NCBI GenBank assembly: GCA_964574875.1
Contig: CAZNOX010000010.1
Coordinates: 1 to 58,018, forward strand
Direction of reading: 5' to 3'
Origin: DSCS01 sp035391585
GTDB taxonomy: Bacteria > Macinerneyibacteriota > Macinerneyibacteria > Macinerneyibacteriales > DSCS01
DNA: 58,018 nt
How positions within the stretch are numbered: position 1 is the first letter of the stretch; the number at the start of each line of letters is the position of its first letter. The notes under the pieces are model-generated. The model was given only the letters and a program-made list of their open reading frames with translations, was not told the origin of the DNA and did not search any database. Positions 50,184-58,018 of the stretch are shown here, in pieces. Made by a program: the position numbers and the translations under genes.

Positions 50184-51452
50184 TTATTTTTTCATGATTC
50201 CCATGATCTCTTCAGGCTCTTTGGCGATGGATTTCGACAGATTGAGAGCCTGATTCCGTTTAATGACAATATCATCTTCAATACGGATGCCCAACTTCTT
50301 CTCTTTGATATAGAGCCCCGGTTCCACGGTGATCACAGCATTGACGGGAAGCCCTTCATCACGCTCCTGGCTCAGGTCGTGTGTATCCAGCCCCAGGTGG
50401 TGGCTGACTCCGTGGTAATAGTAACGGGACACCTCTTCGGGTTTGGTGATGAGGCCGTCTTCTGTGAGCCTCTGCTGAAGAGTCTCCACGACCATGGTGT
50501 TCAACGCTCCCAGAGTCTTTCCCTGACAGGCGGCTTCGATCACTTTTTTGTTGCATTCGAGGACCATTTTGTAATATTTCAGCTGTTCTGGCGTAAACTG
50601 TCCGGAGACCGGGACAGTTCTGGTGATATCCGCTGAATAGAGGCCGTATTCGGCTCCCACGTCAAAAAGGACAAGATCTCCCTCTTCGACAGTCCTGTCA
50701 CACTCCACATAGTGGAGGACAACGGCGTTTTCACCTGAAGCGACAATGGAGTTGAAAGCAATGTCTCCCCCCTGCCTTTTGAACTCATATTCCACAAGAG
50801 CCCTGATCTGATATTCCGTCATCCCGGGTTTCATCTTCTTCCAAGTCTTATGGAGAGCTGTTTTTGTGATCTTCACCGCCTCTTTCAGGAATTTGACCTC
50901 AAGCGGGCTTTTCCTCGTCCGCATGGCTTTCAGCGGGTCCAGGGCATTGAGGACGCGGAGATGAGGATATCTCTCTTTATAGCGGTTGATCCTCATGAGC
51001 TCCTGTGCAGGCTCTTCGCCCAATGTGCTCCTGTAAGGATACGGGATCCAGACTCTCTTGCTTGTATTGAACAGGTGGCTGAGATACCCGTCCAGCTGAG
51101 GAAGATAGAAGACATCAGCGACCCCGGAGATCCTGGACGCTTCCTCTCTCCCCATGCGGAATCCGGTCCATTTTTCCTTCATAGGGTCTTTTTCCTGAAC
51201 AAAAAGCCTCTCGCGGATATCTCCTTTGGCTGTTTTGGCCAGAACAAAGACGCCCTCGCTCTCCTTTATTCCGGTCATGTAGTAAAAATTACTGTCCTGA
51301 CGGAAGGGATAGACATTATCCAGTCCGTTACGCAGCCTTTGCTCTGTCCCTGCAAAAAGGACAAGGATATCCCTGTTGTCCAGGACGGCTTTCGCAAAAT
51401 GTTGTCTTCTTTTTCTCAATTCATCCTGTGTCAAAAGAATATTACGCGCCAT
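50184..51452 (-). CDS. pepP: Xaa-Pro aminopeptidase (M24B)
   Basis: 422-aa dimetal aminopeptidase that removes the N-terminal residue before proline. The N-terminal creatinase-like domain (about 1-165) has FRQDSNFYYMTG. The pita-bread catalytic domain carries metal ligands in VLFDVGAEYGLYSADITRT (two Asp), HGVSHHLGLDTHD (His), VEPGLYI (Glu) and IRIEDDIV (Glu). Complete. Own promoter; cotranscribed with the DUF1858 gene. Confidence 0.95.
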   Translation of the reverse strand: MARNILLTQDELRKRRQHFAKAVLDNRDILVLFAGTEQRLRNGLDNVYPFRQDSNFYYMTGIKESEGVFVLAKTAKGDIRERLFVQEKDPMKEKWTGFRMGREEASRISGVADVFYLPQLDGYLSHLFNTSKRVWIPYPYRSTLGEEPAQELMRINRYKERYPHLRVLNALDPLKAMRTRKSPLEVKFLKEAVKITKTALHKTWKKMKPGMTEYQIRALVEYEFKRQGGDIAFNSIVASGENAVVLHYVECDRTVEEGDLVLFDVGAEYGLYSADITRTVPVSGQFTPEQLKYYKMVLECNKKVIEAACQGKTLGALNTMVVETLQQRLTEDGLITKPEEVSRYYYHGVSHHLGLDTHDLSQERDEGLPVNAVITVEPGLYIKEKKLGIRIEDDIVIKRNQALNLSKSIAKEPEEIMGIMKK

Positions 51453-51487
51453 GCCTCTCCTTCCTGAAGAATGCCTTAACGGCTCTT

Positions 51488-51515
51488 ATTATATAGTAAT
51501 CAGCTAACATTACAA
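51488..51515 (-). promoter_or_regulatory. promoter of pepP
   Basis: Minus strand TTGTAA (51515-51510) and TATAAT (51493-51488) with a 16-base spacer. GGAAGGAGAGG just before the ATG is the ribosome-binding site. Confidence 0.7.
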
Positions 51516-51521
51516 CTCTTT

Positions 51522-53645
51522 TTATGAGATGACCTCTAATTTTTCCACAGAAGGATCCACCTCACGAAGTTTACCTGAAAAATCGATGACATACTTTCTC
51601 ATCTTTGAAGCAAGGACAAACCCCTCTCCCCACGTTTCATGATAGACCTTGGCCCCGGTCTTCAATTTGACACGCGACAGAGGGTTCCTGTTTCGGTGCT
51701 CCTCTTTCCGTCCCGGGAAAAAGGCCTGTTTACCAAATTCTTCTTTATGTTCCGGAGAGATCTCGTCAAGAAAACGGGACGGCTTGGAAAAGGCTCCGTC
51801 TCCGGAAAAGAGAAAAGAAGAGGCCCGGTTGAAGGGAGAAGCAGCCTGGGAATAGGTCAGGATCACTCTTTTCCTGGCTCTGGTCAACCCCACATAAAAG
51901 AGACGCCGTTCCTCTTCCAGCTCTTCATAACTTCCCTGGGAGTTGGCATGGGGCAGGATATTGTCTTCCAGGCCCGATATCACAACAGAATCGTATTCCA
52001 GGCCCTTGGCTTTATGCAGAGTCATGACACTGACGGCATCGGCGTCTTCCCGGCCCAAAAGGTCGATATCCTGGATGAGAGTCACTTCACTGAGGTAATG
52101 GGCCAGGTCCGGGTATTCAGCTGATGATTCATACTCATAGATATCATTCATGAGCTCGATGACATTTTCCCAACGGTCAGCAGCATCCTCATATTCGTCT
52201 GAAAGGTACTGCTGATAATGAAGTTCTCTGAGGAGTTCCTCAAGGCCTTTGCCCAGTCCCTCACTCTCAAAGACCGTTTTCACACGGCCGATGAGGGCGA
52301 CAAAGGGATCGAGTGCCCTGATGATCCGCGGCGAAAGTGCAGGGTCTCCGGCCAGGTCTCTGAGGGAAGCCCCTTCCCGGGTGATCTTTGTCAGGATGAG
52401 ATCCAGGCTTTGTTTCCCCAGTCCCCTTTTCGGGGTGTTGATGATGCGGCTCAGGCTCACCAGGTCACGTTCGTTATTGAGGACTTTGAGGTAGGCCAGG
52501 ATATCACGGACCTCTTTCCGGTCAAAGAACCGGAGGGCTCCGATGATCTTATAGGGGATCTTGCTGTTTCTCAGGGCTTTTTCGATCTCCCGTGTAAAGG
52601 CGTTGGTGCGGACAAAAACGGCCATCTCGGAGAGTTTTTCCCCGCCTTGCCGTAATGTCATGATCTCTCGGGCCACGGCCAGCCCCTCCGATTCCCGGTC
52701 GGGATTCGGAATGATTCTGATCTTCTCTCCGCCCTCTCTTGTGGTCCAGAGGATCTTCTCTTTACGGAATGTGTTGTTCCTGATCACGCTGTTGGCCGCC
52801 TTGAGGATCAGTGACGTGGAACGGTAATTCTGTTCAAGCTTGATGATCTTCGTAGCGGGAAAGGATTCTTCAAACCGGAAGATATTATCAGCTGAAGCCC
52901 CTCTCCAGCTGTATATGGACTGGTCCTCATCCCCCACGGCACAGATCCCGTTTTTCCCCCGTCCCAGAAGTTCGATGAAGTCAAACTGGATCCTGTTGGT
53001 ATCCTGGTATTCATCGACCAGGATATAGTTGAAGTAATGATTGTAATAATCTCTTATCTCCTTGTTATTTTTGAGGATACTAACAGTAAAGCAGAGAATA
53101 TTATCAAAGTCCACAGCGTTGGCTTCAAGAAGACGTTCTTCATACCGTTGGGCGATCCTTTTCAGAAAAGGGTCGTCACAATCGCGTCCCAGTGATTCCC
53201 CGTCCTGTTTTGCCCGTGATATGGCATTCAATGTCCCGGCGACTTCTGAACGCGTAAGGGTGGCGTCCTCCTCTTTGGCCAGGTCTTTGACTAACGCCAG
53301 CTGGTCATCTCTGTCATAGATGATAAAATTGTTCTCCAGCCCGGCTTTTTCAGGATAACGCCGCAAAATTCTCAAAGAGATGGAATGAAACGTCCCCACC
53401 CAGGCATTTCTGATGTCGATGGAAGGAACCAGGCGGGAGATGCGCTCTTTCATCTCCCCGGCCGCTTTGTTGGTGAAAGTCACAGCGAGTATTTTGGACG
53501 GATAGACACCACGGGAGATCAGCCATGCGATCTTATGTGTGATCACACGTGTTTTGCCCGAACCGGCCCCGGCCAGAATAAGCAGCGGTGACTGGTCGTA
53601 GAGAACCGCCTCTTTCTGCTGTTCATTCAGATCATCAAGTATCAT
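51522..53645 (-). CDS. pcrA: UvrD/PcrA-type superfamily 1 DNA helicase
   Basis: 707-aa 3'-5' helicase for repair and replication restart. Motifs: Q-motif LNEQQKEAV, Walker A LAGAGSGKTRVITHKIA, Ia VTFTNKAAGEMKERI, II ILVDEYQDTNRIQ, III AVGDEDQSIYSWRGA, IV KLEQNYRS, V VMTLHKAKGLEYDSV and VI GLTRARKRVILTYS. The C-terminal tail is VKLKTGAKVYHETWGEGFV, as in PcrA/UvrD. ATG at 53645 is preferred because AGGAGG lies just upstream; the next ATG up (53666) has none. Confidence 0.94.
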   Translation of the reverse strand: MILDDLNEQQKEAVLYDQSPLLILAGAGSGKTRVITHKIAWLISRGVYPSKILAVTFTNKAAGEMKERISRLVPSIDIRNAWVGTFHSISLRILRRYPEKAGLENNFIIYDRDDQLALVKDLAKEEDATLTRSEVAGTLNAISRAKQDGESLGRDCDDPFLKRIAQRYEERLLEANAVDFDNILCFTVSILKNNKEIRDYYNHYFNYILVDEYQDTNRIQFDFIELLGRGKNGICAVGDEDQSIYSWRGASADNIFRFEESFPATKIIKLEQNYRSTSLILKAANSVIRNNTFRKEKILWTTREGGEKIRIIPNPDRESEGLAVAREIMTLRQGGEKLSEMAVFVRTNAFTREIEKALRNSKIPYKIIGALRFFDRKEVRDILAYLKVLNNERDLVSLSRIINTPKRGLGKQSLDLILTKITREGASLRDLAGDPALSPRIIRALDPFVALIGRVKTVFESEGLGKGLEELLRELHYQQYLSDEYEDAADRWENVIELMNDIYEYESSAEYPDLAHYLSEVTLIQDIDLLGREDADAVSVMTLHKAKGLEYDSVVISGLEDNILPHANSQGSYEELEEERRLFYVGLTRARKRVILTYSQAASPFNRASSFLFSGDGAFSKPSRFLDEISPEHKEEFGKQAFFPGRKEEHRNRNPLSRVKLKTGAKVYHETWGEGFVLASKMRKYVIDFSGKLREVDPSVEKLEVIS

Positions 53646-53664
53646 GTCCCTCCTGACGTGTTCC

Positions 53665-53692
53665 ATTGTAATGCGTGCTGGATAAGAATCAA
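53665..53692 (-). promoter_or_regulatory. promoter of pcrA
   Basis: Minus strand TTGATT (53692-53687) and TACAAT (53670-53665) with a 16-base spacer, 20 bases before the chosen ATG. Confidence 0.55.
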
Positions 53693-53707
53693 CCCCTATC
53701 CTTTTTT

Positions 53708-54295
53708 TCAAGAAGCGGATGATGCAGGCTTGACCAGCTTTTCCAGGCTGTCCCACAGGTCACGGCCCTCCCGGGAGAGGTCGATCCTGTAGCCGGAGAA
53801 CTTCCATTTTCGGATAAGAAGTCGTAAAGCGCCCATAAAAAGGATGAAAAGGTGTTCTGCACTGATATCACCTCTGATCTCACCACACGCCATTCCCTTC
53901 TTGAGAGTAACGACAATGGTCTTCTGGTGGTCCTCCATCATCCTCTTCATCTGCAGTCCGAAAGAGGCATCGGTGAGGAGTTCATTGTCCAGCAGGACTG
54001 TGGAAAGAGCGGGATCGCGGGCAAATGTATCACACCTGTCAAGAAAAAAGGTCTGAACAGCCTTGAGAGGTGACGAAACAAATGCGACCGATTCCAGGAC
54101 GCGCCGTGCATCGTCTTCAAAGAGCCCGGCCACCCCTGCAAGGATCTCGTTTTTTGAGTGAAAATGCTTATAAAGAGCGGCATCTGAGATATGAAACTGA
54201 TCGGCAATATCCTTCATGGTCACTGCGGACAGCCCCTTCTCTGCAATAAGGTTCACCGTGGCCTGGATGATCTCCGTCTGACGTCTGCTCATCAT
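53708..54295 (-). CDS. TetR-family transcriptional regulator
   Basis: 195-aa repressor-type protein. The N-terminal helix-turn-helix is typical: IIQATVNLIAEKGLSAVTMKDIADQFHISDAALYKHFHSKNEIL (residues about 9-52). The rest is a helical ligand-binding/dimer domain whose ligand cannot be inferred. It follows the wecA-like gene by four bases and is last of that operon. Confidence 0.9.
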   Translation of the reverse strand: MMSRRQTEIIQATVNLIAEKGLSAVTMKDIADQFHISDAALYKHFHSKNEILAGVAGLFEDDARRVLESVAFVSSPLKAVQTFFLDRCDTFARDPALSTVLLDNELLTDASFGLQMKRMMEDHQKTIVVTLKKGMACGEIRGDISAEHLFILFMGALRLLIRKWKFSGYRIDLSREGRDLWDSLEKLVKPASSAS

Positions 54296-54299
54296 AAGG

Positions 54300-55298
54300 T
54301 CACCCGAGAGTATCGATATCTATCTTTGAGAGAAGATAGAAGAAGAGTGTAAAGACGAAAAAGAGCAGCATATAGACGAGAAGAGCGTCACCGGCCTGAA
54401 GAGAGACAGCGATGAGTGCTGATTCTCCCATGATGATGGAGAGAAAGTAGCTCAGGAGGAGAATGGCGCTGTGGGGGAAACCGGCGGCTTTCAGCCTGAA
54501 CGCAAAATGGTCTTTACTCCCGTAAAAGGGGGACCGGCCTTTATAAATCCGCAAAACAGACACGAGGATCGTCTCATAGATGGGAAGCCAGAGAATCAGG
54601 ACCGGAGAGATGAGCGCCAGTTTGTTGGTCACGGTAAAGGATCCTGTTATGGAATAGCCGGCCAGGAGAAATCCTAAAGCCAGACTCCCGGAATCCCCCA
54701 TGAAGATCCGCGCAGGGGGAAAATTATGCATGAGGAAGCCTGCAAGGGATGCTGTGAGGAAGAGAAGGAAGACATTTCCGTCACCATTGCTGAAAAAGAG
54801 AAAAAAAGCGCCGATCGCAGCGATCCCCCCACAGAGGCCGTCCATAATATCAATGAGATTGAAGGCATTGGTCACCCCGACAAACCACAAAAGTGTCAAC
54901 GTGATATTGGCCCATACAGGCAGGAAAAAGATGTCCAGCCGTATCCCCAGAAGAACCGCCCCCCCTGCCGCCATGACCTGCAGAAGGAATTTCGTTCCGG
55001 GCTTGATCTTTTTGATATCGTCCACCGCTCCGGTGATCATCATGGCCCCGCCCCCGGCGAAAAGGATCCATTCCTGACGGGGAAGCGTATACGGGGACAA
55101 GGCTGCGTAAAGAAGAGTCGCGATGAACGCCGAAAGGATGAACGCCGGCCCGCCCAGGTAAGGGGTCGCCTTTTTATGGATCTTGACACTGCTGTCGGGG
55201 CGGTCCAGGACACCGAACCTGAGAGCCAGCAGACGAAAGGCCCGGGTCAACAGAAAAGAGAGGAGAAAACATCCCGCCAGGGAAAGACTGAGTGTCAT
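54300..55298 (-). CDS. WecA/MraY-family polyprenyl-phosphate sugar-1-phosphate transferase
   Basis: 332-aa inner-membrane enzyme with about ten helices that links a sugar-1-phosphate from a UDP-sugar to undecaprenyl phosphate, starting a cell-surface polymer. Family motifs on the cytoplasmic side: IHKKATPYLGGPA, ITGAVDDIKKIKPGTKFLLQ (Asp pair), TNAFNLIDIMDGLCGG, FMGDSGSLALGF and SKDHFAFRL in place of HIHH. It looks more like WecA/TagO than MraY. The exact sugar is unknown. Overlaps alaX by four bases. Confidence 0.9.
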   Translation of the reverse strand: MTLSLSLAGCFLLSFLLTRAFRLLALRFGVLDRPDSSVKIHKKATPYLGGPAFILSAFIATLLYAALSPYTLPRQEWILFAGGGAMMITGAVDDIKKIKPGTKFLLQVMAAGGAVLLGIRLDIFFLPVWANITLTLLWFVGVTNAFNLIDIMDGLCGGIAAIGAFFLFFSNGDGNVFLLFLTASLAGFLMHNFPPARIFMGDSGSLALGFLLAGYSITGSFTVTNKLALISPVLILWLPIYETILVSVLRIYKGRSPFYGSKDHFAFRLKAAGFPHSAILLLSYFLSIIMGESALIAVSLQAGDALLVYMLLFFVFTLFFYLLSKIDIDTLG

Positions 55299-56452
55299 CG
55301 CTTGAACACCTCCTCCATGAGTGATTCGATCCGGAAGTCACCGGGACATCCGGTGATCCTGAAAAGCGTCTCATTGCCCCCTCCCTGACATCCGAAACGC
55401 GCGATGAGAGTCTCACCCCATCTGCGCACAGAGAGAGTCCCGTCTGAGAGGAGACAGAGAAATCCCTTATGGGGTTGGAAAAGAGCCACAAGGGTCATCT
55501 TTTTTTCTACGAGTTTACGCCCCAAAGCACACAGAAAAGCTTCATCTCCCCTGTCAAGGGTGGCTGCGACATAGCCGTCTTCAGAGGCCAGCCGTTCAGA
55601 AAGGAGCTCGATAAGATAAGCCTCCTGCTTTTTCTTTTCTCTTGCCCAGGATGACTTCTCTTCAAGAAGACGGCGGACACCGTCAGGACACTCTTTTTCA
55701 GGAAGGCTTAACGCACGCCTGATCTCTTCCATGTCGTGCGAGATCTTTTGAAAATGGCTGAAGGCCCTGTGGCCGAACAAAAAAGTGAGCCTCACCTGTC
55801 CTCCCCGGATCTTTTCCTGTCCTGTGATCTTGAACAGCCCCAGGTCGGCGGTGTTGGCCACGTGGAGGCCGGCACACATGGAAAGGTCGATCCCTTCAAT
55901 ATTCACCAGACGGACCTCTTTTTCCATCTTGCCCTGTTTTCGGATCTTATAACGGTGCAGGTCTTTGACATCGATCCAGAAGGAGGTCACCGGACGGCGT
56001 TCTCCGATGGCTCCGTTGACATGTTCCTCAAGGCGGCTGATCTCCCCGGGAGTGAAGGCGTCTCGGGGAAGATCGATGGTGGTGACTTCGCGGGATATAT
56101 GAAAACCCACAGTGGGGAGTTCCCACTCTTTAAGAAGGAGAGCCGACAGGAGATGCTGTCCTGTGTGCTGCTGCATATGGTCGATCCTTGCAGCACTGTC
56201 GATGATGCCCCAGACCTCTTTGGCCTCCACGGGAGAATCGGTCACATGGACCACCTCTCCCTGGCTCAGCCGGACATCCCGGACCGGGAGATCGTTGAGC
56301 ATCCCCCTGTCTGCCGGCTGCCCTCCCGATTCCGGATAAAACCAGGTCCGGTCAAGACGAGTGAAATAGAGCCCCTGGTCTTCGCCGGTCTCCACGACAC
56401 GTGCGGTGAAATGAAACTTTCCGGGTTCGTCATGACAGGGAAGCTTCAACAT
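55295..56452 (-). CDS. alanyl-tRNA editing protein, AlaX-L type
   Basis: 385-aa free-standing trans-editing enzyme that hydrolyses Ser-tRNA(Ala) or Gly-tRNA(Ala). The editing core has FYPESGGQPADRG near residue 38, zinc ligands HMQQHTGQHLLSAL (two His) and CAGLHVANT (Cys, His), and the ITGQEKIRGGQVRLTFLFG segment. A C-terminal DHHA1-like domain (about 270-385, ending GGGNETLFRITG) makes it the long form. No aminoacylation domain is present. Confidence 0.9.
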   Translation of the reverse strand: MLKLPCHDEPGKFHFTARVVETGEDQGLYFTRLDRTWFYPESGGQPADRGMLNDLPVRDVRLSQGEVVHVTDSPVEAKEVWGIIDSAARIDHMQQHTGQHLLSALLLKEWELPTVGFHISREVTTIDLPRDAFTPGEISRLEEHVNGAIGERRPVTSFWIDVKDLHRYKIRKQGKMEKEVRLVNIEGIDLSMCAGLHVANTADLGLFKITGQEKIRGGQVRLTFLFGHRAFSHFQKISHDMEEIRRALSLPEKECPDGVRRLLEEKSSWAREKKKQEAYLIELLSERLASEDGYVAATLDRGDEAFLCALGRKLVEKKMTLVALFQPHKGFLCLLSDGTLSVRRWGETLIARFGCQGGGNETLFRITGCPGDFRIESLMEEVFKR

Positions 56453-56453
56453 C

Positions 56454-56912
56454 CTACCCTCCGATGAGACCCAGCTGCCGTGAGACCATCACGAGGAACT
56501 TCCCGATCAGAGTCGTCTCCATCACCTTTTCCGGGGTCACGATCTGAAAATGAAGCAAAAGCAGGAGAAGAAATTCCAGAATGATCAGGCCTTTGAGAAT
56601 ACCGAAAAAAGCCCCCATGGTCTTGTCCACTGTCCTGACGCTGTTATCCCCGCTGATGGCTTTTCTGATGAACGAAAACAAGAGGAGTGAGAGGACAAAA
56701 GCCGCAAAAAAGGCCAGGGCATAAGAGAGGAACTCTTTAGCCATTGTATTGGGCATGCTTCTGAAGACAAGGTCTGCAGGAATCGTATAGAAATTCTTTG
56801 CGGCCCAATAAGCGATGAGGAGACTGGCCAGCTGAAAGATCTCCATGAAGAATCCTTTTTTCATGGAAAAAGCAACGGAGATGAAAAGAAAGACGATGAT
56901 GAGGATATCCAT
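56454..56912 (-). CDS. cvpA: CvpA family membrane protein
   Basis: 152-aa inner-membrane protein with four hydrophobic segments. The family pattern is seen in the first helix (MDILIIVFLFISVAFSMKKGFFMEIFQLA) and in VDKTMGAFFGILKGLII. The molecular function of the family is not settled; roles in colicin V export and envelope homeostasis have been reported. GGAGG precedes the ATG. One base before alaX. Confidence 0.88.
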   Translation of the reverse strand: MDILIIVFLFISVAFSMKKGFFMEIFQLASLLIAYWAAKNFYTIPADLVFRSMPNTMAKEFLSYALAFFAAFVLSLLLFSFIRKAISGDNSVRTVDKTMGAFFGILKGLIILEFLLLLLLHFQIVTPEKVMETTLIGKFLVMVSRQLGLIGG

Positions 56913-56918
56913 CTCTTC

Positions 56919-57899
56919 TTACCTCCTGATATACATGAGCCACAACCCGATGAGATAGAGGCCCAGGATGAAAAATGTTTCCATGTGGACTTTAAATTTC
57001 CCTCTGGCCGGCTTTTTCCTCATGATCCCGAAGATCATCAGGGAGACAAGGATGATGGAGAAGAGCGCGGGGATGACCTGGTTTCCTTTGGGGTCGGCAA
57101 AGACACTTCCGTCACGATAAAGGAGGTCGGCGATGACAATGATCCCCAGGTTAAAGAGGTTGGACCCGAGAATATTACCCACGATCATATCGTAGGCTCC
57201 CAGACGGGCTGAAGAGACCGACGTGATGACTTCGGGAAGAGAGGTCATAGCGGCAAGGAGAAGGCCTCCCACAAAGGTCCGGCCGAGATTGGTGGCCAGG
57301 GCGATCTTGTCCGCCAGGACAGTGGCATAACTCCCGGTGACCACGATGACGGCGCCTAGGATCAGAAACATCAGAAACGCTGTGGAGAGTTTTTTCGAGA
57401 CATACTGGGGAGGGGCTTCTTCCGCCGTCTCACTCTTTTCGATGTTTCTGTACCCGGCATACATGGCTGAAAGGTAGAGTCCCCCGATGATGAGGGAGAA
57501 GATGCTGATATTCCAGACGGAAACGTCAAAACCGAGCATAGCCATGACGGCTGACATGGTGGCCAGGATCATGAACCCGATATAGGTCATGTTTTCTTTG
57601 GAAATGGAGTAGAGAAAGGGTTTTCTGATGATGAGGATCTCTAAAAATGCGATGATAAAGACATTAAACATGTTGCTTCCCATGATATTTCCCAGAGAAA
57701 GGTCAGGGGCATGCCTGATGACAACAGCACTGATACTGGTAATGAGTTCGGGAAGAGAAGTCACCGCCGATAAAAGGATCAGACCGATAAACCCCCGCCC
57801 CAGTTTTGTCTTCTCCGCGATGATATCGGCATAGAAAGAGAGATACCATCCTGAAAAGACGATCATCAGAGCACACAGTGTAAATTGAACATACAGCAT
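56919..57899 (-). CDS. CaCA-family sodium/calcium antiporter
   Basis: 326-aa inner-membrane exchanger with two inverted five-helix repeats. Each repeat carries the alpha motif: FIGLILLSAVTSLPELITSISAV with LGNIMGSNMFNVFII in the first half, and FVGGLLLAAMTSLPEVITSVSSAR with VGNILGSNLFNLGII in the second. The Glu in each motif binds Ca2+. YrbG-like in length and form. First complete gene of the right-hand operon. Confidence 0.93.
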   Translation of the reverse strand: MLYVQFTLCALMIVFSGWYLSFYADIIAEKTKLGRGFIGLILLSAVTSLPELITSISAVVIRHAPDLSLGNIMGSNMFNVFIIAFLEILIIRKPFLYSISKENMTYIGFMILATMSAVMAMLGFDVSVWNISIFSLIIGGLYLSAMYAGYRNIEKSETAEEAPPQYVSKKLSTAFLMFLILGAVIVVTGSYATVLADKIALATNLGRTFVGGLLLAAMTSLPEVITSVSSARLGAYDMIVGNILGSNLFNLGIIVIADLLYRDGSVFADPKGNQVIPALFSIILVSLMIFGIMRKKPARGKFKVHMETFFILGLYLIGLWLMYIRR

Positions 57900-57916
57900 C
57901 GCTTTCGGCTCCTTTT

Positions 57917-58018
57917 CTACCGCCGCGTGAAGAGAAGAGATTTCTGCATTTTCTTCACAGCCTTTTCAGCGGCCTGATATCCCTTCTCGTAGAGTTCTTC
58001 CAGACGGTCAAGCCCGTC
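57917..58018 (-). CDS. 3' end of an unidentified CDS at the right edge
   Basis: Minus-strand frame open to the edge, giving a 33-residue C-terminus with LEELYEKGYQAAEKAVKKMQ before a TAG stop. The GYQAA segment recalls the C-terminal tail of patatin-like phospholipases, but that is a weak hint. It is co-oriented with the antiporter gene and ends 17 bases before its ATG. Confidence 0.6.
   Translation of the reverse strand, partial: DGLDRLEELYEKGYQAAEKAVKKMQKSLLFTRR

Overview
This window is a gene-dense chromosomal segment from a diderm (two-membrane), anaerobic, fermentative bacterium. A TamA/TamB pair, a lipoprotein alkaline phosphatase and a BamA-like barrel indicate an outer membrane. Pyruvate:ferredoxin oxidoreductase, a complete Rnf complex, phosphotransacetylase, tryptophanase and lysine 6-transaminase indicate fermentation of amino acids and pyruvate with ion-motive energy conservation. 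No rRNA or other marker fixes the lineage. Spirochaetota or a candidate phylum of amino-acid fermenters would fit, but this is inference. No phage, insertion sequence, CRISPR array or defence island was seen, and there is no gene-free stretch above 300 bases other than two tRNA blocks.

Layout by position: 1-1000 possible partial CDS and a calcineurin-like phosphoesterase; 1012-1175 two tRNA-Val; 1236-2588 alkaline phosphatase; 2713-6558 a histidine kinase with two response regulators that lack DNA-binding output; 6662 tRNA-Arg; 6740-10853 ptsN-trmH-2-hydroxyacid dehydrogenase-mgtE-recO; 10921-11346 MOSC protein; 11409-14945 pyruvate:ferredoxin oxidoreductase; 15030-22268 greA-rnfCDGEAB-glnA; 22364 acyl-CoA synthetase; 24155-24492 tRNA-Pro/Arg/His/Lys; 24523-29390 yebC-ruvCAB-queH-ridA-mobB-yajC; 29509 dus (the only plus-strand protein gene); 30546 lysine 6-transaminase; 31920-36480 DUF1015-pta-aspB-M20 peptidase; 36586-38426 molybdate/tungstate transporter; 38541 DUF4139 protein; 39975-41423 tnaA with tRNA-Thr; 41483-46768 rpmB-tamA-tamB; 46808-49845 small protein-sppA-UPF0173-mazG; 49977-51452 pepP-DUF1858; 51522 pcrA; 53708-57899 Ca2+ antiporter-cvpA-alaX-wecA-like-tetR; 57917-58018 partial CDS.

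Metabolic reading: amino acids enter by peptide hydrolysis (M20 peptidase, PepP) and are deaminated by tryptophanase, lysine aminotransferase and AspB. Pyruvate is oxidised to acetyl-CoA by the ferredoxin oxidoreductase. Reduced ferredoxin is re-oxidised by Rnf, which pumps ions, and acetyl-CoA is turned into acetyl phosphate by Pta (acetate kinase is not in the window). Molybdate/tungstate uptake, MobB and a MOSC protein point to a molybdo- or tungsto-enzyme encoded elsewhere.

Almost every protein gene is on the minus strand. Genes are tightly packed with ATGA/TAATG-type overlaps. Most operon starts carry clear sigma-70-type promoters with 16- or 17-base spacers. The more unusual points are a perfect palindrome next to the pyruvate:ferredoxin oxidoreductase promoter, a tRNA-Thr that begins at the base after the tnaA stop codon, a kinase with two output-less regulators, and a MobB with a cysteine-rich extension. 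I found nothing I could defend as a wholly new system.
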